From NCBI RefSeq assembly GCF_007752535.1, contig NZ_CP036426.1, positions 4,960,001 through 5,024,000 of the forward strand: 64,000 bases of DNA, read 5' to 3'. Of this stretch, positions 54,229 to 63,838 are shown in pieces. The stretch comes from Tautonia plasticadhaerens. Lineage in GTDB: Bacteria > Planctomycetota > Planctomycetia > Isosphaerales > Isosphaeraceae. A program made the position numbers and the translations under genes. How positions within the stretch are numbered: position 1 is the stretch's first letter; each line of letters opens with the position of its first letter. The notes under the pieces are model-generated. The model saw only the letters and a list, made by a program, of their open reading frames with translations. It had not been told where the DNA came from and ran no database searches.

Positions 54229-54942
54229 TAGCGCGTTTCGGATTGCGGGATGCAGGGTCTCGGCGAGCTCGCGATGGCCGAGGGGGTTGGGGTGGCAGCC
54301 GTCGGTCGTCCATTCGGCCAGGTCCTGGCCGTCGGCACGGGCCGCGGTCCAGCGGGAGAAATGGTCCACCAGCGGGACGCCACATTCGGCCGCGACCTCG
54401 CGGCAGGCGTCCATGAAGGGAGTGAGACGGGCGTTGGGGGATTCGCCGAGGCCGTTGACCGGAGCATTGTCGGCCCAGCGGGGCTCGGTCATCAGGATCG
54501 GCGTGATGCCGCGTCTGCGAAGGGCGGCGACGATCGCGCGGAGGTTTGCCGCGTAGTCCTCCCGCGAGATCCGGCTCGAGTTCGAGCCGGGATCGACGTA
54601 GCTGTCGTTCGTGCCGTACATGACGGTGACGACCCGAGGGCGGAGCTCGACGACGGCGTCGAGCCGCTCGAGGGCCTGGTCGGTGCGCTCGCCGCCGATG
54701 CCGAGGTTGACGACCTCGGCGGCGATGCCGTCGGCCTCAAGGGCGCGCTCAGCCAGGGCGGCGAACGTGTCCTCCGGGCGGACGCCGGGGCGGACGCCCC
54801 TGGTGATCGAGTCGCCGAGGGCCACCACGCGAGCGGCCCGAGGGGCGGGATCATCGGCCGTCGCGGAGGGTCCGGAGCCGATCAACCCGAGGGTGATGAG
54901 CAGGCCACAGAGCCGGGGTCCAGTGCCCGAGAGATCCGCCAT
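54199..54942 (-). CDS. SGNH/GDSL hydrolase, exported
   Basis: 247 residues with a signal peptide (LCGLLITLGLIGSGPSATA). Block I is VALGDSITRG with nucleophile Ser, block III YGTNDSY, and block V TDGCHPNPLGH with the Asp/His pair. It is a lipase, esterase or carbohydrate-esterase type enzyme acting outside the cytoplasm. The last ten residues (LVGRQSSFDR) are encoded by the terminal repeat of the IS630 inserted at its end. Without the IS the gene would end LASP after PAIRNA. The catalytic core is untouched. Confidence 0.9.
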   Translation of the reverse strand: MADLSGTGPRLCGLLITLGLIGSGPSATADDPAPRAARVVALGDSITRGVRPGVRPEDTFAALAERALEADGIAAEVVNLGIGGERTDQALERLDAVVELRPRVVTVMYGTNDSYVDPGSNSSRISREDYAANLRAIVAALRRRGITPILMTEPRWADNAPVNGLGESPNARLTPFMDACREVAAECGVPLVDHFSRWTAARADGQDLAEWTTDGCHPNPLGHRELAETLHPAIRNALVGRQSSFDR

Positions 54943-54992
54943 CGTTCACCACTGATCGATAACGATCGGAAGTCATTGTGATCCCAGATCGG

Positions 54993-56663
54993 TCACGGAT
55001 TCGACGCCGTGCGGTCGCGCATCGCGAGCTCGGCGATCTCCTCCGGTGAGATCGCTCGGGAGTACAGGCGGAGGTCGCTGAGGCGGCCGCGGAAATGGTC
55101 GTACGCCCCGAAACCGATCCGGAGCGGGGCCTGGTTGGTCAGGTCAAGGGGCGGCGACGCCGGGGCGGAGGAGGACGACGCAACCTCATCCCCGTCGACG
55201 TGGAGCGAGAGCCGCCCTCCCTCGCGGACGGCCGCCAGGTGACGCCATCCCGGCGAGAGCGGGCGGTCGAGGGTCACGCTCTGCCCGGCCTCCAGGGCAT
55301 GGACACGTCCGGAGGGGAGCGTGCCGCAAAAGAGGCGGCCGTCGAAGACGGCCATCGACCACGCGCGGCGGTAACGCACGTCGGGGGTCCGATCGAGCCG
55401 GCCGGTCGGGGTCCAGCGGCTGCCTTCGTCGAGACGGTAGACCTCCGCCAGGGGGAGCGTGCCGGCGTAGAGCTTGCCGTTGTGGAGTGCCATCCCCATG
55501 ACTTCCTTCTCCTCGCCGAGCCGGCCGGCCGTGACCCAGCGATCGCCGTCATCGAGTCGGAAGACCCGGCCGTTCGGCCAGGTGCCGACGTGCAACGCGC
55601 CCTGGGAAATCTCGAACGAATAGGTCTGGCCGGAGTCCTCCAGGTCGGGGAAGGCCTGCCAGGCCTCGCCGTCGAACCGGCAGACGGAGCAGGAGTCATA
55701 CGAACCCGCATAGAGATGCCCGTTGAAGACGCCCATCGGGACGACGCGGCGGCCGTCGGCGGGCAGGGGGCATCGCTGCCAGGCGTCGCCCCCGAGGTGG
55801 CGGAAGAAGCCGGCGGGGCGGTAGAGCGACGAGGCGTAGAGCTCGCCTCGGAAGACGGCAAGGCCGCCCAAGGCCTCGACGTCGGGCAAGCGGCCGCAGT
55901 CGGTCCAGGAGCCGTCGCCGTCGTATCGGGCGACCTTGCCGCCGAGGTTCTCGTTCGGCGACTCGGGCAGGGACGAGCCGGCCAGCCGGTATCGGCCCGT
56001 GCCGGCGTAGAGCCGGCCGTCGAAGGTCGCCAGCGACGTGACGGCGTTGCAGCGGTCGGGGCTGCCGCAGTCGACCCAGCGCGAGCCGCCGTCGAACCGA
56101 TAGACGTGCCCGACCCCGTCCGGCCCGGCCTCGCAGGTACCGACGAACAGGTGGCCGTCGTGGACCGCCATCGCCATCACGAAGACGGCGTTGCCCGGCC
56201 GGCCGCAGTCGGTCCAGGCCGGCTCGGTGCCGGCGTCGATCCCGAAATGGACGTTGCGCTCGTTGGACTGGCTGTTCGTCGCCCCCGCACCGCTTTTGAT
56301 GCACCAATTCAGGCCGCGGCGGGCGACGGGGTCGTACTGGCTCACCAGGTCGCCGAGGACGTCGTCGAGCGACTCCTCGGTGTAGACCCAGGCGGCGAGC
56401 GTGAAGTCGCCCCGGCCGAGATCGAGCCCGGGGCTCGGGGGGACCTCGACATACGACGATTTCCCGTCGAATCCCGCCGCACCGCGGGCGGCACCGTCGG
56501 GGCCGGATACGGAGAGGTCGACGGCGACGGCCCGGCCGTGGTGACCATGGCCCGAGGTGTCGTTCACGCCGCCGGAGAATGTCCAGTGGCCGACCAGGCC
56601 GCGGTCCTCCGAGCGAGCGGGCAGGGTGGCGAGGGCCGCGGCCAGCAAGAGGGTCCACCGCAT
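54993..56663 (-). CDS. LamG protein with inserted propeller-like repeats, exported
   Basis: 556 residues with a signal peptide (MRWTLLLAAALATLPARS). A LamG domain starts LVGHWTFSGGVNDTSGHGHH and FTLAAWVYTEESL. It is interrupted by about seven repeats of roughly 45 residues with the pattern FDGRLYAGT / FNGHLYAGSYD / HNGKLYAGTLPL, likely a beta-propeller. The LamG part resumes at GWRHLAAVREGGRLSLHVDG and RLYSRAISPEEIAELAM. It is probably a secreted carbohydrate-binding or sialidase-like protein; no catalytic residues were recognised. The signal peptide supports the ATG at 56663 over 56708. Confidence 0.85.
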   Translation of the reverse strand: MRWTLLLAAALATLPARSEDRGLVGHWTFSGGVNDTSGHGHHGRAVAVDLSVSGPDGAARGAAGFDGKSSYVEVPPSPGLDLGRGDFTLAAWVYTEESLDDVLGDLVSQYDPVARRGLNWCIKSGAGATNSQSNERNVHFGIDAGTEPAWTDCGRPGNAVFVMAMAVHDGHLFVGTCEAGPDGVGHVYRFDGGSRWVDCGSPDRCNAVTSLATFDGRLYAGTGRYRLAGSSLPESPNENLGGKVARYDGDGSWTDCGRLPDVEALGGLAVFRGELYASSLYRPAGFFRHLGGDAWQRCPLPADGRRVVPMGVFNGHLYAGSYDSCSVCRFDGEAWQAFPDLEDSGQTYSFEISQGALHVGTWPNGRVFRLDDGDRWVTAGRLGEEKEVMGMALHNGKLYAGTLPLAEVYRLDEGSRWTPTGRLDRTPDVRYRRAWSMAVFDGRLFCGTLPSGRVHALEAGQSVTLDRPLSPGWRHLAAVREGGRLSLHVDGDEVASSSSAPASPPLDLTNQAPLRIGFGAYDHFRGRLSDLRLYSRAISPEEIAELAMRDRTASNP

Positions 56664-56828
56664 GGAATGTCCCCGGATTCCTGGTGAGGTTTGATCCGTT
56701 CCTGACATTCTAACGAGTGACGGGTCTCAGAACCACATGACACGAGGCGGCCCCGGAACCCGTCCTGCACCGTGGAGAGGATAACCGTATCCGGCAAGGG
56801 AATCGAGCGGCCGGGCGCGGGAGGATAA

Positions 56829-57735
56829 GAAGCCCTGACAAAACCGTGTGGCATGGAGTTTGCGCCCTGGTGCTGTTTTCCTCCGAACCGAAGGAGACAC
56901 CACCATGGCGAGCGCCCACATGCCGGACGAGTTCTTCGATCTGGTTGCCCACCACCTGCCGCCGGAACCGGCCATCGGCCCCTACGGCGGGCGTCCGCCG
57001 ATCGGGCACCGGGTCGCCCTGCGTGTCATCTGGTTCGTCCTGGCCACCGGCAATCGCTGGGAGGATGTCCCGCAGGAACTCGGCTGCTCAGGTCGCACCG
57101 CCCATCGCCGGCTGCGGGCCTGGGAGGAGGCCGGCATCTGGGACCGCCTCCATGCCGACCTGCTGAGGCTGCTCCGCAAGGCTGGCAAGCTGGAGACCGA
57201 CACGGTGGTCGTCGACGGCGTGACGGTGCGGGCCTCCGGCGGCGGCGAGGCGACCGGCCCGAGCCCCGTCGACCGCAGCAGGAAGGGCACGAAGCACACG
57301 GTGATGGTCAGTCGCACCGGAGTGCCGCTGGCGATCCGCACCGCCGGGGCCAACGAGAGCGACCACCGCCAGATCATCCCGCTGGTGCTCGACTTCCCGA
57401 GCGTCGCCGGCAAACCGGGCAGGCCGAAGCAGTTGCCGGATGACCTGTATGCCGACCGGGGCTACGACAGCGAGGGGACGAGGGCGTTACTGCGTTGGAT
57501 GGGCATCGAGCCGCACATCGCCAAGCGTCGGACACCGCACGGCAGCGGGCTGGGCAAGGTCCGCTGGGTGGTGGAGCGGACGATCGGCTGGATCAAGGGC
57601 CTGCGGCGGATGCGGGTGCGGTACGACCGGCTGGGGGTGATCCAGGACGCCTGGACGACCCTGGCGGCCTGTGTCATCTGCTTCCGTATCCTCCACCAGG
57701 ATGTGATGTGATTCACCCGGTTTTGTCAGGGCTTC
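56829..57735 (+). mobile_element. IS5-family element with TAA target duplication
   Basis: Inverted ends GAAGCCCTGACAAAACCG (from 56829) and CGGTTTTGTCAGGGCTTC (to 57735), flanked by TAA on both sides (56826-56828; 57736-57738). Confidence 0.92.
56905..57711 (+). CDS. IS5-family transposase, intact
   Basis: 268 residues, start at ATG 56905 (MASAHMPDEFFDLVAHHLPP) preceded by AAGGAGA. The DDE residues are present: TVVVDGVTVRASGGGEATGP (first Asp), LYADRGYDSEGTRALL (second Asp), VRWVVERTIGWIKGLRRMRV (Glu). A full-length gene with matching ends makes this the best candidate in the window for a currently active IS5. Confidence 0.93.
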   Translation: MASAHMPDEFFDLVAHHLPPEPAIGPYGGRPPIGHRVALRVIWFVLATGNRWEDVPQELGCSGRTAHRRLRAWEEAGIWDRLHADLLRLLRKAGKLETDTVVVDGVTVRASGGGEATGPSPVDRSRKGTKHTVMVSRTGVPLAIRTAGANESDHRQIIPLVLDFPSVAGKPGRPKQLPDDLYADRGYDSEGTRALLRWMGIEPHIAKRRTPHGSGLGKVRWVVERTIGWIKGLRRMRVRYDRLGVIQDAWTTLAACVICFRILHQDVM

Positions 57736-57923
57736 TAAGAGGGATGGCGGGGCACCGAGGGCCTTCGCACCCCTTCTGGTCAGCACGTCGGGAAGCCGTC
57801 ATCCGCTGCGTCGATCCCATGGCTCCCGGCCGAGGGCGGGTAATCGAGGGGCCCTTCTTCTCGAGCAAAAGGCCTGGTAGATTGACCAATGTTGTTCCCC
57901 ATCCGGAAACGGAGTGTCGATCC

Positions 57924-59393
57924 ATGCCGGGCGAGATTCCCCTGAGACGACCGACCCCGCGACCGAATGGGTGCTCCGCCTCGGCCGCATGGCCGTGGCT
58001 CCTCGTCGCAATGCTCGCGATCGGGCTGGGATCGGCCCGGGCCGATGAGGCGGAGGCGACCTGGTGTGTCGGCGTGGCCCGGGTCGTGATCACCCCGGAG
58101 ACGGGAGTCTGGCTCGCCGGCTACGGCACGAAGCGTCCGCCCGACGGCACGATCCACGACCTCTGGGCGAAGGCCATCGCTATGTAGGACGCGACAGGCC
58201 GACGCGCGGTACTCGTCACGAGCGACTTCCAGGGCATCCCCAGGAGTGTGAGCGACCGGGTCTTCGAGCGGCTCCGGGCCGAGCTCGGCCTGGAGCGACG
58301 CCAGGTCATGCTGACGTTCTCGCATAATCACTGCGGGCCCCGACTGGGGGACGACTTTGTCGACTATTACCCGGTCGAGCCCGAACAGGCCGCGCTGGTC
58401 GACGAGTACTCCGACCTCGTGGTGGAGAAGCTGGACTGCCTCGTCGGCGATTCGCTCGCGGCCCTCGCACCGGCAACCATCCGAGTCGGCACGGGGCGGG
58501 CGACGATCGCCGTGAACCGCCGCAACAACCGGGAGGCGGAGGTCCCCCAGCTCATCGAGCGAGGCGAGCCGCTGGCCGGGCCGGTGGACCACGACGTGCC
58601 GGTGCTCACAGCCACGCGGCCCGACGGCGGCCTGGCGGCCGTGCTCTTCGGCTACGCCTGCCACCCGACGACGCTCAGCTTCACGACCTGGTGCAACGAT
58701 TACCTCGGCTTCTCCCAGCTCGAGCTGGAGCAGGCCCACCCCGGGGCGTTGGCGATGTTCGTGAACACCTGCGGGGGCGACCAGAACCCGCTGCCTCGCC
58801 GCACTGTCGAGCTCTGCCGCCTGTACGGCCACCGTCTCGCCTCGGCGGTCGAGGGGGCGATGGACGGCCCCTTGCGGCCGATCCGGCCGGAGGTGCGGAC
58901 CGCCTTCGCCCTCGTCGAGTTGCCGTACCTGAAGGTCGTCACCCGCGAGGTGCTCGAGGATCGGGTGGACGACGCCAACCCGATCCTCGCCCGGTGGTCC
59001 GCCCGCATGCTCCGGCGCCTGGAGGCCGGGGAAGCCTTCGCGCCGTCGAATCCGTATCCGGTCCACGCCTGGAGGCTCGGGGACGACACGCTCGTCCTCG
59101 GCCTGGGCGCCGAGGCGGTCGTCGATTACGCCCTCCGCTTCAAGCGGGAATACGGGCCGCAGACTTGGGTCTGCGGGTATGTGGACGACATGATCGCGTA
59201 CATCCCCTCCCGGCGGGTCTGGGAGGAAGGGGGATACGAGGGCGGCTCGTACCTCTACGAGTATGGCCGGCCGGCGTTCCGCTGGGCGGGCGACGTCGAG
59301 GACCGGATCGCCGCGACGGTGGACCGGCTCGTGGAACAAGTCCGCGGGGCGACTCGCGTCGAGCGGGGGCCGCAGGAGGGAGCGAAGCCATGA
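57924..59393 (+). pseudogene. Neutral/alkaline ceramidase-like protein with in-frame TAG
   Basis: 490 codons from ATG 57924. A signal peptide (WPWLLVAMLAIGLGSARA) is followed by GVARVVITPETGVWLAGYGT. At 58185-58187 a TAG interrupts AKAIAM-stop-DATGRRAVLV; one base change from GAG would explain it. The frame continues intact: LVTSDFQGIPRSVSDRVFER, MLTFSHNHCGP (ceramidase-type His-rich motif), VLFGYACHPTTLSF, VNTCGGDQNPLPRRT, to 59393. The second half (from GTG 58248) could be made alone but would lack export. It is not a close duplicate of the gene at 51423. Confidence 0.85.
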
Positions 59394-59863
59394 CCCCGAT
59401 GTTCCCACGATCGTCCGCCACCGCCGAGCCCCTGCCAAATTGAGCCAGGGCCTCCCGCGGCCGTCCCGATCATTGCCGCTCCGGGGAAGTCACGCCGATC
59501 GTCTCCTGTCAGACCGATGCCCACGTGTCTGGTCCCTGGTCGGTCGGATGCCGGGACCTCGTTCTTTACTTCCGCGTACTCCGCCATCCGCATGGCCTGC
59601 ACCAACGCCCCTCCCCCGACCGGGGGAGAGTCGGCCTTCGGAACCGGCGGAACCGGCCCGGATCGCAACCCGCAACGCCGCCGATAACCGTCCGAGACAG
59701 CCTGGACGTTGCCGGGGCAACATACGGAACGAGGCGGCCTCGTTGCGCCATCGGTCCGAAACACCGGGCATAAGACCGAGCGGCCTTTCGCCCGGCTCGG
59801 CCGAATTCGCAGTCCGAGAACACGCCGCGAGGCGACGACGTCCGGCGCCAGGCATCGTCAGGG
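59394..59863. other. Intergenic region, nothing recognised
   Basis: 470 bp between the ceramidase-like pseudogene and the convergent J-domain gene. There are several overlapping short frames, none protein-like. No strong hairpin or RNA gene was seen. Confidence 0.5.
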
Positions 59864-60760
59864 TCACCCTGACCCCCCGACCTTTCGGGCAATCCCATCG
59901 CCGGCCGTCGCGAAATAGGCCAGCGCCGCCCGATAGGCCTGCTCGACCGTGCGGAACTCCGCGGGGTCGCCGCCCGCGTCCGGGTGCGAGGCCCGGGCCC
60001 GTCGGCGGTACGCGGCCTTGATGGAGTCGATCGAGCAGGGGAACCGGACGCCGAGCAAGTCGCACCAGGCGTGCTTCGCCGTCAGGGCCGCCTCCACGTC
60101 GCGGATGCCGTCCTCCTCGCTGGCATAGAAGGTCATGCCGCGATGCGCGGGGCCGCAGCGGAACCTCCCCTCCGCCCGCAGCGTGGCCCGATCGACGGCC
60201 AGCGTACGCACCTTCGGGGCCTCCTCCGGCGATCCCCCGGCTCGTCCCGCCCGACGAGCCCATTCGTCCTCGTCGAAGGGATCGCACTCGACGTGGATCT
60301 TCCGGGCGGTATGCCTGGCGATCCGATGCCGGGTCACCGCGACATGCCCGATCGCGTCGGGCGGCTCTCGCTCGGTCGCGCAATAGAGGAAGGCGAGACG
60401 GGGCGACCCCTCGTGCCGCTTCAGCCGACCACCAGGGCGGCCGAAGCGAGCCCTGGGCCTGGTGTCGACGCGGCCCACGACTCCTCGCTTCGTGCCCGGC
60501 ACGTGGGCCGCGATGCCGCCGCGACGCTTGTAGCCGGAGGCCCACCTGGCGGGCAGTCGCTTCAACCCGGGGCCGAGCCGCTCGGCGGCCTTGAGCTCGG
60601 CCCGGTCGGCGGACGCCTCATAGCCGGTGGCCAGGGCGGGCGAGAGGGCTCGGGCCTCGGCCTCGCTCTCCCACGCGGCCCAGAACCAGCGTCCGATCCC
60701 GACCGAGCAGCATGCGAAGACCGGGGCCTCTCTGGTTTCCTCACTCGTCACGGTCGGCAT
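59864..60760 (-). CDS. J-domain (DnaJ-like) protein with unknown N-terminal domain
   Basis: 298 residues from ATG 60760 (MPTVTSEETREAPVFACCSV). The last 70 residues form a J domain: CDLLGVRFPCSIDSIKAAYR, the HPD motif at about 259-261 (RASHPDAGGD) and FRTVEQAYRAALAYF. Normal J domains are N-terminal; here the domain is C-terminal. The first ~220 residues (GRWFWAAWESEAEARALS, FLYCATEREPPDAIGHVAV) are unrecognised. The HPD loop implies interaction with an Hsp70. It is read divergently from the tyrosine recombinase. The frame is open far upstream, but the coding look begins at 60760. Confidence 0.8.
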   Translation of the reverse strand: MPTVTSEETREAPVFACCSVGIGRWFWAAWESEAEARALSPALATGYEASADRAELKAAERLGPGLKRLPARWASGYKRRGGIAAHVPGTKRGVVGRVDTRPRARFGRPGGRLKRHEGSPRLAFLYCATEREPPDAIGHVAVTRHRIARHTARKIHVECDPFDEDEWARRAGRAGGSPEEAPKVRTLAVDRATLRAEGRFRCGPAHRGMTFYASEEDGIRDVEAALTAKHAWCDLLGVRFPCSIDSIKAAYRRRARASHPDAGGDPAEFRTVEQAYRAALAYFATAGDGIARKVGGSG

Positions 60761-61018
60761 GCCTCCGGGAGGGGGATCGTCGCCGTTTCCATTATGGGAC
60801 CCCTCGCGGCCGACATCGATAGCCCGTGACCGGCACGTCGGGTCGGCGTGCGATCCGCGGCCTTCGGCAAAGCCGCTCGGTTCGCAACTCTCCCACGCCG
60901 GATTTCTTGAGCGCACTGGTCCGGCCCCGGTCGATTTCTCATTTTTGGATTCGATGAGCAGGCGCGGGGACGGGCCCCGCGAGCCGGTGGGGCCCGGGGC
61001 GGCGACGGAGCCGATGAG

Positions 61019-62065
61019 ATGCTGACGACCCTCAGGACGGCGGCCGAGGGCTACCTCCGCGCCAAGGCCCTCTCGCGAGGGACCCGCAACGAGTACCTCA
61101 CGACCCTCCGGAAGTGGGAGGAGTGGGGCGCCGGCACGCCGATCGAGCAGCTCCAGCGCAGGGACATCCGCGAGTTCCTCGACCGGGTCCACGAGCAGGC
61201 CGTCAGGGATCGGGGGACCAACCCCGGCCGCACGGCCAACAAGGCCCGCGAGCACCTCCGCGCCATCCTCTCCTGGGCCTGGGAGCAGGAGCTGATCGAG
61301 GCGCCCCCGCGGTTCCCCGGCCCCAGGGACCAGCGCGACGTGGCCGGCCGCCACTACCTGACCAAGGCCGAGATCAACGCCCTCTACTTCGCCACCTACA
61401 AGATGGGGCGGCCGCGGGGCTGGGACGCCGCGTACCCGGTCGGCCGGTACTGGCGTGCCGCCCTGGTCGTGTTCTTCAACTACGGCGTGGACACCGGGAC
61501 CGTCTGGCGGTCCACGCCGGCCCACGAGCCGATCCTCAGGCGGCACGTCATCTGGGACCGGCGATCGCCGGACCGAGAGGCGAAGGAGCAGTCGCCCTGG
61601 GGCTGGCTCTTCTACCGCCGGGTGAAGACCGGCAAGGCGTTCTACCGGCCGATGAACCGAGTGGTGCACGCGCACCTGCGCGGCCTGATGCCGGACGACT
61701 CGCAGCCCGAAGCGCCCGTGTTCCTCGGCGGCGGGGCCCGGCCCAACGCCCGCTTCCAGGCCCTGTGCGAGCATGCCGGCATCAAGCCGAGGCTGGACGT
61801 CGAGACCGGCCGGGAGGAGCCCTGGGAGCTGAAGGACCTGAGGAAGACGTGCGCGACGTACCACGACGAGCACGTGCCGGAGTCGTCGGTGGAGATCCTC
61901 GGCCACTCGGTCGGCGGGATCACCTATCGCCACTACGCGCACCGGGCCCCGCTGGCGTTCCGGGCGATCATGACGCTGCCGCAGCCGAGTGCGTTCTCGA
62001 CCATCCTGAGGGGGAAGGACAGCGAGTGCACGTGCTGCCGGCGGCGGTTCGCCGACGCCGCCTGA
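61019..62065 (+). CDS. Tyrosine recombinase/integrase-like protein
   Basis: 348 residues. The N-terminal core-binding (SAM-like) domain (about 1-90) has LRTAAEGYLRAKALSRGTRN and REHLRAILSWAWEQELIEAP. The C-terminal catalytic domain has LKDLRKTCATYH (Arg275), EILGHS (His296) and YRHYAHR (probable nucleophile Tyr306). The first catalytic Arg box, usually TG-x-R-x-x-E, reads DTGTVWRSTP, so the canonical position is altered. The tail has a Cys pair (ECTCCRRR). It may be the integrase of the mobile region or a domesticated relative. Confidence 0.8.
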   Translation: MLTTLRTAAEGYLRAKALSRGTRNEYLTTLRKWEEWGAGTPIEQLQRRDIREFLDRVHEQAVRDRGTNPGRTANKAREHLRAILSWAWEQELIEAPPRFPGPRDQRDVAGRHYLTKAEINALYFATYKMGRPRGWDAAYPVGRYWRAALVVFFNYGVDTGTVWRSTPAHEPILRRHVIWDRRSPDREAKEQSPWGWLFYRRVKTGKAFYRPMNRVVHAHLRGLMPDDSQPEAPVFLGGGARPNARFQALCEHAGIKPRLDVETGREEPWELKDLRKTCATYHDEHVPESSVEILGHSVGGITYRHYAHRAPLAFRAIMTLPQPSAFSTILRGKDSECTCCRRRFADAA

Positions 62066-62332
62066 CGCGGCCGACCACACCGAAGCAGGCTGCGCCAGTG
62101 ATTGTCCGTCTAGCGAACCTCACCCAAGGCATGTCAATTCGAGTTCTGCGTAGTCTGCCCCCAAAGGTGCAGGCCGCCGCAAATCCAAATAGATGGATGA
62201 TAATATCGGAGCACGCCCCTCCTCTTCTCTCTTGCTCTTCCTCGTCGCCCGTAGCTCTCGGCTCGGGACATCGAGGCACTCTTCGAGTCTCGTGCCCGCT
62301 TCACCGATGCCGTCGGGGGGTTCCGGGGTATC

Positions 62333-63838
62333 ATGGCCCAAGATCGGATGAATCGAGAGGGGATGGTCGCCGGGACGGGAGTGACAGCGATGCAGGGATC
62401 GACGAGCCGGGCCGGATCGGCGTTCGTTGGTGGTTGGTTCCTCGCCCTCCTCTCGACTCTGGGCGGCCTCACGTCCCTCGAAGCGCGTCATCTCTATGCG
62501 CCTGGCGAGGGTCGGTCAACCGAAGGGGGCGGGCCCGTCTCCGCCGACGGCGCGTTGTCGTTCCCTCCCCGCCTCCCCGGGGGGAAAGACGTGGTGACGG
62601 ACACCTCCGAGGCCTTCCTCCGCCCGCCCGCCTCGCTCAGGAGCGAGGTCGAAGTCGCCGAGACGCCCCCCACCGTCGACCTCCTGTACTATCCCGGGCA
62701 GGATTACCCGGGGCAGCCGTGGTCGGGCTGGGGCGATGGCCTGGCGACGCGGGGGAAGTACTACTCCTCGATCGGCGACCATCTGACCATCGGCATGAAG
62801 GGGGACGGCTCGCACGGGACCGGGACGGCGCGAGTCTTCGAGTATGACCCCAGGGCGAAGCGATTCCGCATGCTGGTGGACGTCGCCCGGGTCTTCGACC
62901 TGCCGGAGGGCCACTACACGCCGGGCAAGATCCACAGCCGCCTGGACCTGGGACGCGACGGCCGGCTCTACTTCTCGACCCACCGCGGCTCCCCGCGGTC
63001 GGCCATCGATCGGTACCGCTACCGGGGCGACTGGATCATCCGGTGCGATCCGGAGGGCGGGCGGGCGGAGGTGGTCGCCCACGGGCCGGTCCCGGGGCAC
63101 AGCATCCCCTGCGGCGTCCTCGACCCGGCCCGGATGATCTTCTACGGCGGGACGGCGGCCGGCCCGGACGTCGATCGCCAGGGCATCCGCTTCTTCGCCT
63201 ACGACGTGGCCCGCGATCGCCTACTCTATGCCGGCCCCGACGGCCCCTCACGGGCGATGATCTTCGCCGCGTCGACCGGCCGGGTCTACTGGGTGCCGAA
63301 CACGGACGAGGGCCCGCTGATGCGATTCGATCCCGAGTCGGGAGGGCCGCCGGTGGAGGTCGGCGGCCGGATCGGGGTGCGGGCGGCCACGGGGGAGACG
63401 CCGGGGGGCCGCGTCTATACCGCCTCGTCGGGGCAAGGGGCCGCCGATGCGGACCTCTGGTCGTTCGACACGGAGACGGAGGCGACGGCGAGGATCGGGA
63501 CGGTGGCGGTGGGGACGCAATCGTATGTCGCCTCGCTCGATGCCGACCCGACCGGGAGGTATGTCTACTACATCCCCGGCGCGCACGGCGGCAGCGAACG
63601 GGACGGCAGCCCGGTGGTGCAATTCGACGTCGAGACGGGTCGGAAGAGGGTGCTCGCGTTCCTGGACCCGTTCTACCAGGAGCGATACGGCCTGAGGCTG
63701 AAGGGCAGCTACGGTTCGGCGCTCTCGGCCGATGGGGAGAGGCTCTACGTGACGTGGAACGTCAGCCGGGGCGGGAGGGCGTGGGACAGCTGCGCCCTGA
63801 CGGTGATCCACATCCCCGAGGCGGAACGCCGCCCGTAG
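62333..63838 (+). CDS. Secreted beta-propeller-like protein
   Basis: 501 residues. A hydrophobic signal (FVGGWFLALLSTLGGLTSLE) lies 32-51 residues in, so translation may start at ATG 62366 or 62390 instead. The mature part has about six blade-like repeats (RVFEYDPRAKRFRMLVDVAR, GRVYWVPNTDEGPLMRFDPE, GRYVYYIPGAHGG, GERLYVTWNVSRGGRAWDS) as in SMP-30/NHL-type propellers. No active-site residues can be named. It is the last gene in the window; the 160 bp after it hold nothing recognisable. Confidence 0.75.
   Translation: MAQDRMNREGMVAGTGVTAMQGSTSRAGSAFVGGWFLALLSTLGGLTSLEARHLYAPGEGRSTEGGGPVSADGALSFPPRLPGGKDVVTDTSEAFLRPPASLRSEVEVAETPPTVDLLYYPGQDYPGQPWSGWGDGLATRGKYYSSIGDHLTIGMKGDGSHGTGTARVFEYDPRAKRFRMLVDVARVFDLPEGHYTPGKIHSRLDLGRDGRLYFSTHRGSPRSAIDRYRYRGDWIIRCDPEGGRAEVVAHGPVPGHSIPCGVLDPARMIFYGGTAAGPDVDRQGIRFFAYDVARDRLLYAGPDGPSRAMIFAASTGRVYWVPNTDEGPLMRFDPESGGPPVEVGGRIGVRAATGETPGGRVYTASSGQGAADADLWSFDTETEATARIGTVAVGTQSYVASLDADPTGRYVYYIPGAHGGSERDGSPVVQFDVETGRKRVLAFLDPFYQERYGLRLKGSYGSALSADGERLYVTWNVSRGGRAWDSCALTVIHIPEAERRP

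Noticed and set aside
57924-59393. Reassignment of TAG as a sense codon in the ceramidase-like gene
   Set aside because: Other genes here end normally at TAG (for example dinB at 49152 and the 102-aa gene at 14633), so genetic-code change is not supported.
60761-62080. Upstream extension of the J-domain frame to 62080
   Set aside because: It lies antisense to the tyrosine recombinase and has no protein-like features; the ATG at 60760 is the sensible start.
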